64,000 nucleotides of DNA from assembly GCF_040712315.1 (NCBI RefSeq), contig NC_134015.1, positions 56,373,964 through 56,437,963 of the forward strand. The letters are read 5' to 3'. How positions within the stretch are numbered: the first letter of the stretch is position 1; each line of letters begins with the position of its first letter. The notes under the pieces are model-generated. The model was given only the letters and a program-made list of their open reading frames with translations. It was not told where the DNA came from and ran no database searches. Shown piece by piece: positions 47,748-58,649 of the stretch. This DNA is from Castanea sativa. Its lineage: Eukaryota > Streptophyta > Magnoliopsida > Fagales > Fagaceae. Made by a program: the position numbers and the translations under genes.

Positions 47748-49898
47748 ATGAAACTGATCTCTACTCTGCGTACCCACATCTCTCTGAGTCTCACCAAATA
47801 CCTTCACTTTCCATGGCGCACTCTCACCTATGCAACCCATCACTATCATCAGCAAACCTTATCAGAACCGCCCGAACTCGCTCACACCTTAGCTTCCATG
47901 CACTCCATCTCTTCGTACCCGTGGTTTCCTCTTCTGGGTATTTGCCGAAACATCGATTCTCTCAAGAAAGTCCACGGCTTGCTCATTGTGCATGGCCTCA
48001 CCGGTGAGCTTCCGTGCGATACTAAGTTGGTTAGTATGTATGGTTCGTTTGGGTACGTTGGCAATGCGCGTTTGGTTTTTGATAAGATAGAGAACCCAGA
48101 TTTTTATTCGTGGAAAGTGATGATCAGGTGGTATTTTTTGAATGATTTGTATGAGGACATTATTGGGTTCTTCACCTGTTTGAGAAAATGCCTCAGAGAG
48201 TGTGATAATGTTGTGTTTTCGATTGTGTTGAAGGCGTGTTGTGAATTGAGGAATATTAATGAGGGGAGGAAGGTACATTGCCAGATTGTTAAGGTTGGGA
48301 GCCCTGATGGTTTCGTGTTGACGGCTCTTGTGGATATGTATGCGAAATGTGGAGAGGTTGGGAGTTCGCGTGAGGTGTTCGATGAAATTCTTGATAGAAG
48401 TGTGGTTTCGTGGACGTCGATGATTGTGGGGTATGTGCAGAATGATTGTCCGGAAGAAGGGATGGTCTTGTTTAATAGAATGAGAGAAGGGTTAGTTGAA
48501 GGAAACGAGTTTACTGTAGGGAGCTTAGTCACTGCATGTACAAAGTTAAGAGCTTTACATCAGGGGAAGTGGGTTCATGGGTATGTCATTAAAAACGGTA
48601 TTGCATTTAATTCTTTCTTGGCGACTGCAATTTTAGACATGTATGTTAAGTGTGGGGATGTTAGAGATGCTCATTCCGTCTTTGACGAGCTTTCTGTTAT
48701 TGATCTTGTTTCATGGACAGCTATGATTGTTGGGTACGCACAGTGTGGTCATCCCAGTGAGGCATTAAAGTTGTTTATGGACGAGGAGTGGGTTGATATA
48801 TTACCGAATTCTGTTACGGCTGCAAGTGTGCTTTCAGCATGCGGGCAGCTAGGCAATTTGGATTTGGGAAGGTCAGTTCATGGTCTGGGGATTAAGCTTG
48901 GTTTAGGTGATACTGCAGTGAGAAATACCCTTATAGATATGTATGCAAAATGCCATGCTGTCAGAGATGCTCGTTATATATTTGAAGCAGTTATGGTCAA
49001 GGACGTGATTACTTGGAACTCAATGATTTCAGGGTATTCCCAAGTTGGTTCTGCATATGAAGCTCTTGAACTCTTTCATCAAATGATATCAGATTCTATC
49101 TCACCCGATGCAGTTACACTTGTTAGTGTTCTCTCAGCTTGTGCTTCCCTTAGTGCTCTTGGAGTCGGTTGTTCACTTCATGCTTTCTCCATAAAGGAGG
49201 GTTTACAATCATCTAGTGTCCATGTTGGCACTGCACTTCTAAACTTCTATGCCAAGTGTGGGGATGTGAAGTCTGCTCGTATAGTGTTTGATGGGATGGC
49301 AGAGAAGAACAGTATCACATGGAGTGCAATGATTGGTGGTTATGGAATGCAGGGGGATGGTAGTGGGTCCCTTGCACTTTTCAGTGATATGTTGAAAGAA
49401 AATTTAGAGCTGAATGAAGTGATCTTTACAACTATATTATCAGCCTGTAGCCATACAGGGATGATTGGGGAGGGCTGGAGGTGTTTCAATTTGATGTGCC
49501 GGGACTATAATTTTGTTCCTTCCATGAAGCATTATGCATGTATGGTAGATCTATTAGCTCGTGCTGGCAGACTTGAAGAAGCCTTGGATTTTATTGAGCA
49601 TATGCCAATTCGACCAGAAGTTAGTGTGTTTGGATCTTTTCTCCATGGATGTGGACTCCATGGAAGGTTTGATCTTGGAGAAGTGGCAATCCGCAAAATG
49701 CTAGAGCTACATCCTAATGAAGCTTGTTACTATGTACTCATGTGTAACTTGTATGCTTCAGATGGAAGATGGAGTCAGGTTAATCAGGTGAGGGAGCTGA
49801 TGAAGCAAAGAGGATTGAGAAAGTCCCCTGGGTGTAGCCAAGTGGAGATGGATATCAGTGATGATATCTCACTTCCCAAATTTGCATCTCTCCGGTAG
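47748..49898 (+). CDS. E-class PLS pentatricopeptide repeat protein (resembles At2g03380)
   Basis: Organelle RNA-binding PPR protein of the PLS subfamily, 716 residues, intronless as is usual. The N-terminus (about 1-35) is rich in Leu, Ser, Thr, Arg and His and almost free of acidic residues, fitting a mitochondrial presequence. Repeats start after about residue 60. Typical MYAKCG or MYVKCG helices lie near residues 193, 297, 397 and 500. The C-terminal part (about 590-705, with CGLHGRFDLGEVA and YYVLMCNLYASDGRW) is the E motif, and there is no DYW deaminase domain. Such proteins usually define an RNA editing or processing site and recruit a partner. The start at 47748 overlaps, as ATGA, the stop of a six-codon upstream frame (ATG at 47730). 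The Met at about residue 51 is a weaker alternative. The RNA target cannot be inferred. Confidence 0.93.
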   Translation: MKLISTLRTHISLSLTKYLHFPWRTLTYATHHYHQQTLSEPPELAHTLASMHSISSYPWFPLLGICRNIDSLKKVHGLLIVHGLTGELPCDTKLVSMYGSFGYVGNARLVFDKIENPDFYSWKVMIRWYFLNDLYEDIIGFFTCLRKCLRECDNVVFSIVLKACCELRNINEGRKVHCQIVKVGSPDGFVLTALVDMYAKCGEVGSSREVFDEILDRSVVSWTSMIVGYVQNDCPEEGMVLFNRMREGLVEGNEFTVGSLVTACTKLRALHQGKWVHGYVIKNGIAFNSFLATAILDMYVKCGDVRDAHSVFDELSVIDLVSWTAMIVGYAQCGHPSEALKLFMDEEWVDILPNSVTAASVLSACGQLGNLDLGRSVHGLGIKLGLGDTAVRNTLIDMYAKCHAVRDARYIFEAVMVKDVITWNSMISGYSQVGSAYEALELFHQMISDSISPDAVTLVSVLSACASLSALGVGCSLHAFSIKEGLQSSSVHVGTALLNFYAKCGDVKSARIVFDGMAEKNSITWSAMIGGYGMQGDGSGSLALFSDMLKENLELNEVIFTTILSACSHTGMIGEGWRCFNLMCRDYNFVPSMKHYACMVDLLARAGRLEEALDFIEHMPIRPEVSVFGSFLHGCGLHGRFDLGEVAIRKMLELHPNEACYYVLMCNLYASDGRWSQVNQVRELMKQRGLRKSPGCSQVEMDISDDISLPKFASLR

Positions 49899-51600
49899 TT
49901 ATATGCTTTATCATACATGCACACCATAAGATGATAAGGAGTTTTCAAAGCTGTGAGGCTTATTGTCACCAACTTGAATGCAATTTTTGTGGGGTTGTAT
50001 TATAGAAGGTTCAGTGCTTTCAGAAATTGACATTCGACTGTTGCCAACTGCCTTGCTCCACCATTGTTGATAAGTATCTGAGAGATGACTTGGAAGTTGG
50101 AACAGTTACTTTACGATGCTCTAAAGTATACATACTACTAACACCATGATGAGATAAACCACAGGAACTCAAGACACAGGTACCTATCTAAGAAATACAT
50201 TTTTTGGCTGGGTATCAAATTATTTACTAAAATAGTAATGATTGTAGGCTTTATATTTTTTATTCTAATTTATAGATATCATGAGTAGAGTTAGGACCTT
50301 GGTGGGATGGTAAGTGTCCTCTCCCCAAGTGATATGTTGGTGTAGAAACAACTACCTTTGAGAATTAGCTTCCTCAGAATTGGGGATGAAGCTGCCTACC
50401 AACTTTCTTAGCCCCATAAAAGCAGTTTTATGCACCTTTTCTTAAGGTAACAAGGGTATCTTCTCTTGTAGGCGAGACTATTTTCCTCGACACATGGAAG
50501 CACATCTACCTACATGTTCCAAGTATACCTGAACAAGTCCGATGGGGCTGGCTGTGATGGCCTGATGGGAGAAGTTGAGCCTTGGACCTCTGCTTTATGA
50601 GTTGGCTAAGAGTCACATTCTTGTTGTGAAGATTCTTTCTGGCTTCTGCAACCTCAACATATAATAACCCTGGATATAACTTTCTGAAAGTCTTATGCTT
50701 TTACAATAAATGCATAAGACCACCTAATGTGACTATGAAGAATGATACGTTTACTTTACAATACAGCCATGAAAGTGTATGATGTTTAGAGGTGACAGTC
50801 AAGCCTTCAATGTCAGTGGGTGACTTCAACGTGATATTGTGAGTCATTGTTCAAGAAGGGTAACACAGAATTGGCATTAGATGGTGGTAAGAGTTGACGG
50901 AAAATATCTTTTTATGTGGAAACCTTTGTTTATTGAATAAGAATGGGGACAGACATTTTCCTTTTTGTTATTTTTTGAAATCTTCTAGGCATATTGTATC
51001 CCATACAAATATACAATGATTAATTTAGTACTTTATATACTGTATCTATTCGCTAATCCATATTGCACATTAAATATATTTCCTTATCAGCTTGTTTTCT
51101 AATTGAAAACTTTTAAATTATTAGGAAATTAATTTACGTATATTAATTATCTATTGTTGTGCATTAATTATTTTTATTAAATGAATTTATATGATTATTT
51201 TTATAAACTCTATATAGAAAATAATTTTCAGTTGGAATAATAATAATAAATTTAAAACATGACATTCTTACTCATGTTCAATTGTTTTGACAACAATTGT
51301 CACAAAAGCCATAAAAAATAAATATTTGTGAATTCACTAAAATTAATCTTAATCCTTTGAATTTCTTAACTCCTTTGTGTGTGTGTGTGTGTGAGCCCAC
51401 GCGTGTATGTATGTGTGTGGAAATAACATTGTAACATGTATTCTATGTAATTAGAAAGATTATTAATATAATAAATAAGTTTATTTTGTTATATTAATTA
51501 TTTTAAGCATAATGAATTTTAATATCATTTTTTTAAGATTTATATGAGAAACAATTGGTTTTTTTTATGTGAGAAACAATTGATTTGAAATATATTTTTA
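49899..51600. other. Intergenic, no gene seen
   Basis: The first 200-300 bases are probably 3' untranslated region of the PPR gene. A GT run lies near 51376-51393. No supported frame. Confidence 0.55.
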
Positions 51601-51601
51601 C

Positions 51602-51606
<5 letters not shown>

Positions 51607-51648
<42 letters not shown>
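51607..51648. repeat. 42-base poly(T)
   Basis: Uninterrupted T run. It could be the tail of a retroposon on the minus strand, but the adjacent sequence shows no SINE or LINE signature I recognise. Confidence 0.9.
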
Positions 51649-51650
<2 letters not shown>

Positions 51651-51819
51651 AACAATTGAAACCATGTCCAACAAAAAGGGGAAATTTTTTTAGTAACACA
51701 CAATCAAGAATGTAAAAAAATAAAAATAAAAAATAATTGAAGGATATATGCATTTTTTATCAGGCATGAAACATGCCTATCTATATTAGCTACTATATCA
51801 TACAATTTTCAATTTGTAA

Positions 51820-51820
<1 letters not shown>

Positions 51821-51890
<70 letters not shown>
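51821..51890. repeat. Compound CA/TA microsatellite
   Basis: About eight CA units followed by about 27 TA units. It is the longest dinucleotide tract in the window. From 51891 to 53000 the DNA is AT-rich with no supported gene. Confidence 0.95.
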
Positions 51891-51893
<3 letters not shown>

Positions 51894-53000
51894 TATGATC
51901 AAATAACTATACTAAGCTTAGTATATTTCTATTTTGTCTATATAGAAAATAACTAAATATTACAATTTTTTACAATAAAATTTATTGAAATATCTTTTTT
52001 TATATATCGATAGTTGTGGGGTGGGATCTGAATCCTGAATATTTCTATTGGAAATTGAAGTGTCAATCAGTTAAGTCATAAAATTTTTGGTACAACTAAT
52101 CGAAATATTCGATAAAACTAATAATAAGTTGCACCGCACTTCGTGCGGGAACTCAACTAGTTGTTAAGAAAATTTGGATTCAAATCCCCCTCCTCTCCCA
52201 CTTGTAAAAATAAAAGAAAAGAAATTTAAATCGTTAGCAACTCCTAAATAAAAACAGAATCAATTCATGTCAGACAATCTTGTCAAGTTTTACCCAGCAA
52301 ATGGAAGTATCGGTTTCCTAAATATTATGCATGCGGAGGGATGCTCAGGAAAGAAATCAAGAATAGCATGTCATAAATTTTGACTTTGGTACCATTCAAA
52401 TAGTGAAAAATGTATATTCATACATGTCAGAATGATGTTATTATCAATCTTTTTTTCTAAAACTATAAATTTGTATTATATGTAAAAGCAAGAACTCTTT
52501 GAGACAAAAATTGTTTAACGAAACTTACAAATTAAGGAGCATGAAAAAAATGGGTTAGTTAGCAAAAGAAAGGCAAAGGAAAAGTTAAATTCATTCTTCT
52601 TTAGAGGAATTGGTGAGAAAGGAACATGTTCTATGAATTCCATAATACTGAAACAATTGAAACACTTTGTTTCTCTCTTCTTCCCTTCATTTCCTCCCAA
52701 ATTAGGAGTAAGCAAAATGTATACAATGCACTATACATAAAACTAGACTGTTTAATGTCTTGATTTGTAAAAGAGCAACCATGTTACATGAAAAAATGAA
52801 AGCAAATCACGTTTCGTGAGATAGTCTCTTGCCTTTGACTTGCACAATGTTGATCAAAGAATGACTTTCTACAAACATTAGGGTTTTTAAAAATCTATAG
52901 TGTTGTTCCTGGAGTGATATTGAGATTTATTCCAAATTCAATTGCTAACTTCTCAATGTGAACTGTAAAAAATACCTTGGAGAAAAATTAGATATTGACC

Positions 53001-55388
53001 TTATCTATATTCTACATCACATCCTTGTTCCAGAGCTAAAGTTGGAAAATTATCCAAAATCCTGTACATTTCATTGGTTTGCAAATGAGAAGTGTCTCCA
53101 GCTCCAAATCGGTAGACTCTCTTATCAAGTTCAATTGTACTCCACCCAGGAACCTTTGTTAGACCTTTCATCATTGACCTCACCTTCCCAAATTCATCCC
53201 AGTCTCCCCCTTCTCCATAAATATTAGATAATAAGGTGTAGTATCCAGTATCATCTGTACTAATATCTACAAGGTCACTTTCTATGCTTTTAATCATGTC
53301 CATCCTCCTGTGGATTCGACACCCATTTAGCAGAGCACTCCAGATGCTAGCATCCACATGAAATGGCATTGATCTGATAATTTCATATGCTCCATTGAGA
53401 TCACCAGCTCGGCTCAGAAGGTCAACTACACTAGCAAAATGTTCTGTATTAGGCTTGATGCCAAAATCCTTCATTGAGCTAAAATATAACTTACCTTCTT
53501 CCACAGATCCTACATGACTACAAGCTGATAGAATGTTCATGAAGGTGACTTCATTTGGTTTTATTCCTGAATCTAACATCTGATTGAAGAGTGAGATGGA
53601 AGCATTGATCTGACCATGTATTCCGTAGCCAGCAATCATGGCACTCCATGAAACCACGCTTCGCTCTGAGATGCTATTGAAAACTCCTTGGGCTGCTTGA
53701 AGATCTCCACACTTGGCATACATGTCAGTTAGAGCTGTATCTACATAAAGATCTTTCTTCAAACCACCAGTAATAAGCTTGTGGTGAACCCATTTTCCTT
53801 TTTCTAGATGACCCAAATGGGAACAAGCTTGAATTACACTTAAGAAAGTCACTTCATTCATCTCAATTCCATTCATATACATTTGATCAAACAACCTGAT
53901 TGCCTCTTCTGAATTACCATTCTGAGAAAATCCACAAACCATAGAATTCCAAGTTATCACACTTTTCTGTTCAATCGTTTCAAATATCTTGTATCCACAA
54001 TTCACAAGGCCACATTTCGAGTACATATCAATTAGTGAATTCTGGACAAACTCATCCAAAATACCTCTTTTGATAACATGACCATGAATCTGATATCCAA
54101 GCTGTATTGAACTCATACTTCCACAAGCTGAAAGAGAACTTGCCAGGCCATATGAATCTGGCATCAGTCCCCGTGTCTGCATCTGCACAAATATCACTAA
54201 TGCCTCCTTCAACAATCCTTTCTGAGCATAGAGAGATATTAGCATGTTCCATGAGACGATATTTCTCTCCCCAATTACACGAAGAACCTCCTCACAATAA
54301 TTTAGTTTTCCACATTCAGCATATAATTCTATTAATGCTGGCCCAACAAAATCAAGGTCAGCATCTAACGCTTTTCTTATTACAAAGCAATGAACCGACT
54401 TCCCTTCTCTAAGCAAACCTAACCTAGCACAAGAGCATATGACAACCATCATGGTTACTGAATTGGATTCCACTTTAGACTCTTGCATCTCAAGAAAAAC
54501 ATCTATTGCTTCTTGGAAGCAACCAGTTTGGTTGTAGCATGTAATCATTGCAGTCCAAGAAGCAGTATGCCGTTGAGTAACATTTCGAAAGATCTTCTCC
54601 GCACTATGTAAATCACCACATTTAGTATACATTACAATTAAAGAATTATCCAAAGACCCTTCACTTTTAATTGCCCTTGTCACAACTTGACCATGAACTA
54701 ACCTTGCTAGTCTTAGAAAACCCAAGTCACCACAAGCCTCAGCTACACTAAGCATTGTCACCGAATCTGGTTCAACACCTTGACAAATCATCCTATGAAA
54801 CAAATCCAACCCTTCACTTGCCTCTCCATTCTCAACGTAACACGATATAATCGAACTCCACAAAACCACATCTTTCATCAGCATTACATCGAATATCTTT
54901 CGCGCATTATATAAGCACCCCATTTCACCATACATACTAAGCAATGAAGTTTCAACAATAGCATCAGTATCAAACCCACATTTGATTATCCTCCCATGGA
55001 CCTTCCCACCAATACCCAGATCACCAAAACCAGAACAAGCTCTCAAAATGTTAGGATATATAAACCCATTAACCTGGACTTGATGGTACAACATTTTATG
55101 ATACAATGAAATGGACTCTTCAAAGAAGTGGTTCCAAACATAACACTTAATAAGTACGCCCCACATGAAAGAATCTGGGGATGGGAAGGTCTCAAAGACA
55201 AGTCTTGAAGTTTGGAGGTCACCCATTTGAGAATAAGATTCAACTAGTTTGGTGGAGGCAAGTGGGTCTTTATGGAGGCCAGTGACAAAGAGATGGGCAT
55301 GGAGTTGGGTTATTGTTCTTAAAGTGGTACAAGACCTGAATAGAGGCATATAGAGTGTCATTATTCTTGTTTTTGAACAGCTTAACAA
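53001..55388 (-). CDS. E-class PLS pentatricopeptide repeat protein (resembles At1g69350)
   Basis: A second intronless PLS-class PPR protein, 795 residues. Repeats begin almost at the N-terminus (YMPLFRSCTTLRTITQLHAHL) and run through many SLLSMYGEMG, DMYSKCG and DMYAKCG-type helices. The C-terminus carries E and E+-like motifs (SALLNGCRIHRRMDMIKS, then YYTLLSNIYGEGGDW, ending with VYRFGAGDTSHLQTNEMYR) without a DYW domain. The second Met (residue 10, at 55361) corresponds better to the start I recall for the Arabidopsis relative, so either may be used. It is not a close duplicate of the PPR gene at 47748; the two belong to different lineages. Its upstream side carries a LINE remnant within about 110-350 bp of the start. 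Expected role: site-specific organelle RNA editing or processing; localisation unproven. Confidence 0.93.
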   Translation of the reverse strand: MLSCSKTRIMTLYMPLFRSCTTLRTITQLHAHLFVTGLHKDPLASTKLVESYSQMGDLQTSRLVFETFPSPDSFMWGVLIKCYVWNHFFEESISLYHKMLYHQVQVNGFIYPNILRACSGFGDLGIGGKVHGRIIKCGFDTDAIVETSLLSMYGEMGCLYNARKIFDVMLMKDVVLWSSIISCYVENGEASEGLDLFHRMICQGVEPDSVTMLSVAEACGDLGFLRLARLVHGQVVTRAIKSEGSLDNSLIVMYTKCGDLHSAEKIFRNVTQRHTASWTAMITCYNQTGCFQEAIDVFLEMQESKVESNSVTMMVVICSCARLGLLREGKSVHCFVIRKALDADLDFVGPALIELYAECGKLNYCEEVLRVIGERNIVSWNMLISLYAQKGLLKEALVIFVQMQTRGLMPDSYGLASSLSACGSMSSIQLGYQIHGHVIKRGILDEFVQNSLIDMYSKCGLVNCGYKIFETIEQKSVITWNSMVCGFSQNGNSEEAIRLFDQMYMNGIEMNEVTFLSVIQACSHLGHLEKGKWVHHKLITGGLKKDLYVDTALTDMYAKCGDLQAAQGVFNSISERSVVSWSAMIAGYGIHGQINASISLFNQMLDSGIKPNEVTFMNILSACSHVGSVEEGKLYFSSMKDFGIKPNTEHFASVVDLLSRAGDLNGAYEIIRSMPFHVDASIWSALLNGCRIHRRMDMIKSIESDLVDISTDDTGYYTLLSNIYGEGGDWDEFGKVRSMMKGLTKVPGWSTIELDKRVYRFGAGDTSHLQTNEMYRILDNFPTLALEQGCDVEYR

Positions 55389-55489
55389 GGTGTACTTATT
55401 TATATCTAGAGTCTAGTTGAACTCAACTCAATGTCAGAGCATGGAAGTGATGGGATAACAAAAAACGGGTTTTGGGGAGATGGGTAGTG

Positions 55490-55740
55490 CATTGAAGACA
55501 AAGAAATAAAAGTAAGTGGTGTAAGTCCAATCTCTCTATCTTTTGGCAGGCTACTGTGTATCATATTTGGGTTGACAGGGATGCAAGAATTTATAGTGGC
55601 AAAGGGTTAAGACATGAAGCTGATCTTCTGCAAGCTCTGTTAAGAAATCCATTCTGAATAGGGTGCTTTTGGCTTAGGTTGTTTTTGTTAGGTATTCTGT
55701 TGTTTTGGTCTCTCTTGTATCTACTATCTAGGATTTGATC
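55490..55740 (+). mobile_element. LINE reverse-transcriptase C-terminal remnant
   Basis: The plus-strand frame near 55545-55660 reads QATVYHIWVDRDARIYSG then RHEADLLQALLRNPF and stop. This matches the end of the zinc-binding RT C-terminal region of plant L1-type LINEs (YxxWxxRNxRxH). It lies just upstream of the PPR gene that starts at 55388 on the other strand. Confidence 0.6.
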
Positions 55741-55847
55741 TTTTTAAGTCTCCATAGTCAACAATTTATACAAAACTACCTTAGTGATAGCAAACCTTTT
55801 GACCCATCACACATGGGAGTCCGGCATGCCATAACGCGACTTGAAGA

Positions 55848-56470
55848 TTTTTTTTTTTTTTTTTTAGGATAAACGGAGGAATTTTTTTTTTTTTAAAAGT
55901 AACAAGTTTATACAAAAGCAAGGTGGCATCATAGATCAAACATGCTAAGACTATACCAGCTACAGAGCTTTCTCTTTACCTAACAAATAATGCTGTGACT
56001 ATATAAAAATTTACATCAACGAATGCCTAAGAAATAACAAGACAATCTTACAAATACTCAAGGGAAGCTACCATAATTAGCTTCTAAATATTCTAAAGCA
56101 TGGGCTGCAGCAGACTTGGCATGAGAAAGGGGGATCGAGATGTGGAGTACCATAGCGAGCCTCATTTTGCTTACTCCAAATCATCTAGCTGGTTGTGAAA
56201 AATATTGCAGTCTTTAGGTCATTTTTCTTTGCATTATTTGATCAACCACATCCACAAATGATAGATTTGTGCAATGAGTCATGATCTTTCTCAAGCATGT
56301 GGACCTCCAAACCTCGTCAGAATATGTATAGCTTAGTAGGATATGGTCTGTTGTCTCCACCCCATCCTCACAGCATTCACACCCAGCATCAAACAAAATT
56401 TTTCTTCCAAGTGTTGTGGATAGTGAGTGTACATTGGCTAGCCCCTTTTTTATTTAGCAAAAATTTATAC
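55848..56470 (-). mobile_element. LINE 3' remnant with poly(A), zf-RVT region
   Basis: On the minus strand, LANVHSLSTTLGRK is followed by FDAGCECCEDGVETTDHILLS and SDEVWRST, the zinc-binding RT signature (CxxC, ETxxH, VW). A stop then interrupts it, and MIWSKQNEARYGTPHL and KSAAAHALEYLE follow downstream. A-rich sequence at the 3' end (T runs at 55849-55864 and 55882-55892) marks the LINE end. In-frame stops show it is dead. Confidence 0.7.
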
Positions 56471-56533
56471 AAAGTATTTTACAATTGTCCAGATAGTAAG
56501 TTCTAAATAATAAAAATTAGAATAATGCAAACT

Positions 56534-56691
56534 ATTTTTTAGAGAGTTTCAATCTACGATGTCTGCTTCTAATGATAGTTCTTTATCATCAAACTAAAAT
56601 ACCAATCAGTTTTTGATGTAGACAAGAATTAAATCCTAGATATTTTATTCAACTATTAGAGATTTTACCAATTGAGCTAATTGAAACCCAT
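56534..56691 (-). mobile_element. SINE family A copy with perfect target duplication
   Basis: A full-length minus-strand copy (A-rich end at left, GATGTCTGCTTCTAATGATA, stem-loop, B-box remnant, A box TTAGCTCAATTGGTAAAA). It is flanked by the 11-bp direct repeat TAATGCAAACT (56523-56533 and 56692-56702). This proves retroposition for the family and fixes its ends. Confidence 0.9.
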
Positions 56692-56740
56692 TAATGCAAA
56701 CTCAACTATTGTAAAAAAAATAATGTGAAAATTATTTTTT

Positions 56741-56972
56741 GGTCCACTTAGGCCCGTTTCAATCCATTTAGGTCTATTCAGCCCCTTAGGTTAGGTTAGG
56801 TATATTCGGTCGACTTTGGTCTATTCTATTTAGTTCGATCCATTTCGGTCTACTTAATTCTATTCTTTCCATTCAATCCATTCCGGTCCAGTTCAATCCA
56901 CTCAGCAGTTAGACCATTTTGGTCTATTCAATCCACTTTGGTCCATTGCAATCCATTTGGTCCACTTTGATA
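56741..56972. repeat. Degenerate minisatellite of GGTCCATTCAATCCA type
   Basis: Short variants of GGTC(C/T)A(C/T)TT(C/A)AATCCATTT recur about a dozen times without exact period. No coding potential. Confidence 0.75.
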
Positions 56973-57112
56973 ATGCTATGGAAGAAGAGGTTTGTGTAAA
57001 AAGATGAGTTATTTTATTGATAGCTATTTCACCTTCTCACCATAATGTTGGTAGGTTCTTGATAAACTTTTTTTGGCTTTTTGCTTTTTTTTATTTTTTT
57101 TTATGTTATTAA

Positions 57113-58200
57113 CGCTCCGTTTGTTTAGATGTAAAATATTTTCAAATGTAAAATATTTTACCAGTAAAAAATTTGCCTGTAAAATATTTTCAAGTGTTTG
57201 AAATGACAAAATAAGTGAAAATGCAAGCCACCACCAGCCACCCCAAATGAGCAAAAACCACCAACAACCACCCCAACATAAATCATTAAACCATAACCAA
57301 CCACCCCAAAAACCAGACTTGAAAGAGAGAAAAAAGACAGCCACCACCTAAAAATCTGATTGTTAAACCACAAATCTGAGCACAAACCACCAACAATCCA
57401 CAACATATGAGCATTAATCCACAACATATGAGCATTCATCCACAAATCCAACCAAACCACTATATAACCACCCAAAAGAAAGCCAAAAAAAACTCACAAA
57501 CCCATATTGAAAACCCAAAAACCCACTGAGCCAAAAACTCAGATTAGAGGGGCTCAACCACCATTCACCGTAGAAACAACCTGCAAAGATGAAACTGAAC
57601 TGCAATCTACCATCACGTCGACCCACATCTCCATCCCAGCCATCTATCGCCGCCCTTAAACCCAAACACCCATGACCCACAAATCATCCAAAAACCCAGG
57701 TCTGTAAATCACACAGTAGTAAAAGGAAGAAAGAAGAAAAAAAAAACCCAAAACTAAGAACCTATGGATAAGTCAACGACGGTGGAGGTGGCCAAGAATT
57801 GGTGGAGCCGATGAACGTTTAAGAATAACAAGAACTTAGGTGGGTTGGTGATGGGTGGCGCTGGCAAAGGGTTGAGCTGGTGTTGGGTGGCGTCGACGAA
57901 AGGTAGAGCCGATTATAGGTGGTGTTGAAGAAGGTGGAGCCAGTGGAAGAGAAGGATCAATGGTGGACTGGGTTATGGGTACAAGACTGAGAGAGCATGA
58001 GAGGGAGAGAGAGACAGATGTATCGAGTGGACTGAGAGAGTGAAAATGTAAAATAGTTTACCAATATTTCAAGTGTAAAACATTTTACAAATTTCTGCCT
58101 TAGTTGTTTTAGGTAATTGAAAATATTTTACCTTAAAACAAACACCGTAAAATATGAAAATATTTTCTTGAAAATATTTTACATCGAAACAAACAGAGCG
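57113..58200. mobile_element. Non-autonomous PIF/Harbinger-type element with cargo (1088 bp)
   Basis: The left end CGCTCCGTTTGTTTAGATG then TAAAATATTTTC pairs with the right end read on the other strand, CGCTCTGTTTGTTTCGATG then TAAAATATTTTC: an inverted repeat of at least 32 bp with two differences. TAA flanks both sides (57110-57112, 58201-58203). TAAAATATTTT recurs sub-terminally. The middle (about 57220-58010) is less AT-rich, with CCACC-type repeats and a tandem ACAACATATGAGCATT pair near 57395-57435. The overlapping minus-strand frames there are Gly/Trp/Phe-rich and unrecognised. Confidence 0.8.
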
Positions 58201-58204
58201 TAAA

Positions 58205-58640
58205 GTATTGTATTTTTATTTTCTTAATACAAATGATGGATTTACCTATATTTGCTTTCCCTATAGATCATTCAATATGTATAAAGAATGAACCGTTTGT
58301 AAGGAGTACTAAAAACAAATTATAACCACACATTGCATTATTTACAAAATATCTAATCTTATATAATAATTAAATGTAAAATGCATTATGTGAAAAAAAA
58401 TTACTAAATTTAAAACACTTTCAAATAATGAATATAGATAGTTTAATTTTAAGATATAATATATTGTATCAACTATACTTATAAGTCAAATCTACTATTT
58501 TCATTTTTCACTTAAAAGGAAAAATAAAAATTGTCAAATTTTTCTACACATCACATGGGTCAGCAATTAGTAATAACAATAAAATCTCATTCATAATTAA
58601 AAAAAAAAAAAAGGGAATAGGAATAAGCTTCCCCTTAATG
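58205..58640. other. Intergenic, no gene seen
   Basis: AT-rich spacer between the Harbinger-type element and the next LINE remnant. An A run lies near 58599-58612. Confidence 0.5.
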
Positions 58641-58649
58641 CTCCTAATT

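Noticed and set aside
47470..47751. 93-codon frame upstream of the PPR gene
   Set aside because: It spans the duplicated GGCCCA promoter units, has no domain, and its composition follows from the repeat. Treated as chance except for the short upstream frame at its end.
57024..57680. Gly/Trp/Phe-rich minus-strand frames that look secreted or membrane-bound
   Set aside because: They lie within the 57113-58200 transposable element, overlap each other in different frames and derive from CCACC-type repeats.
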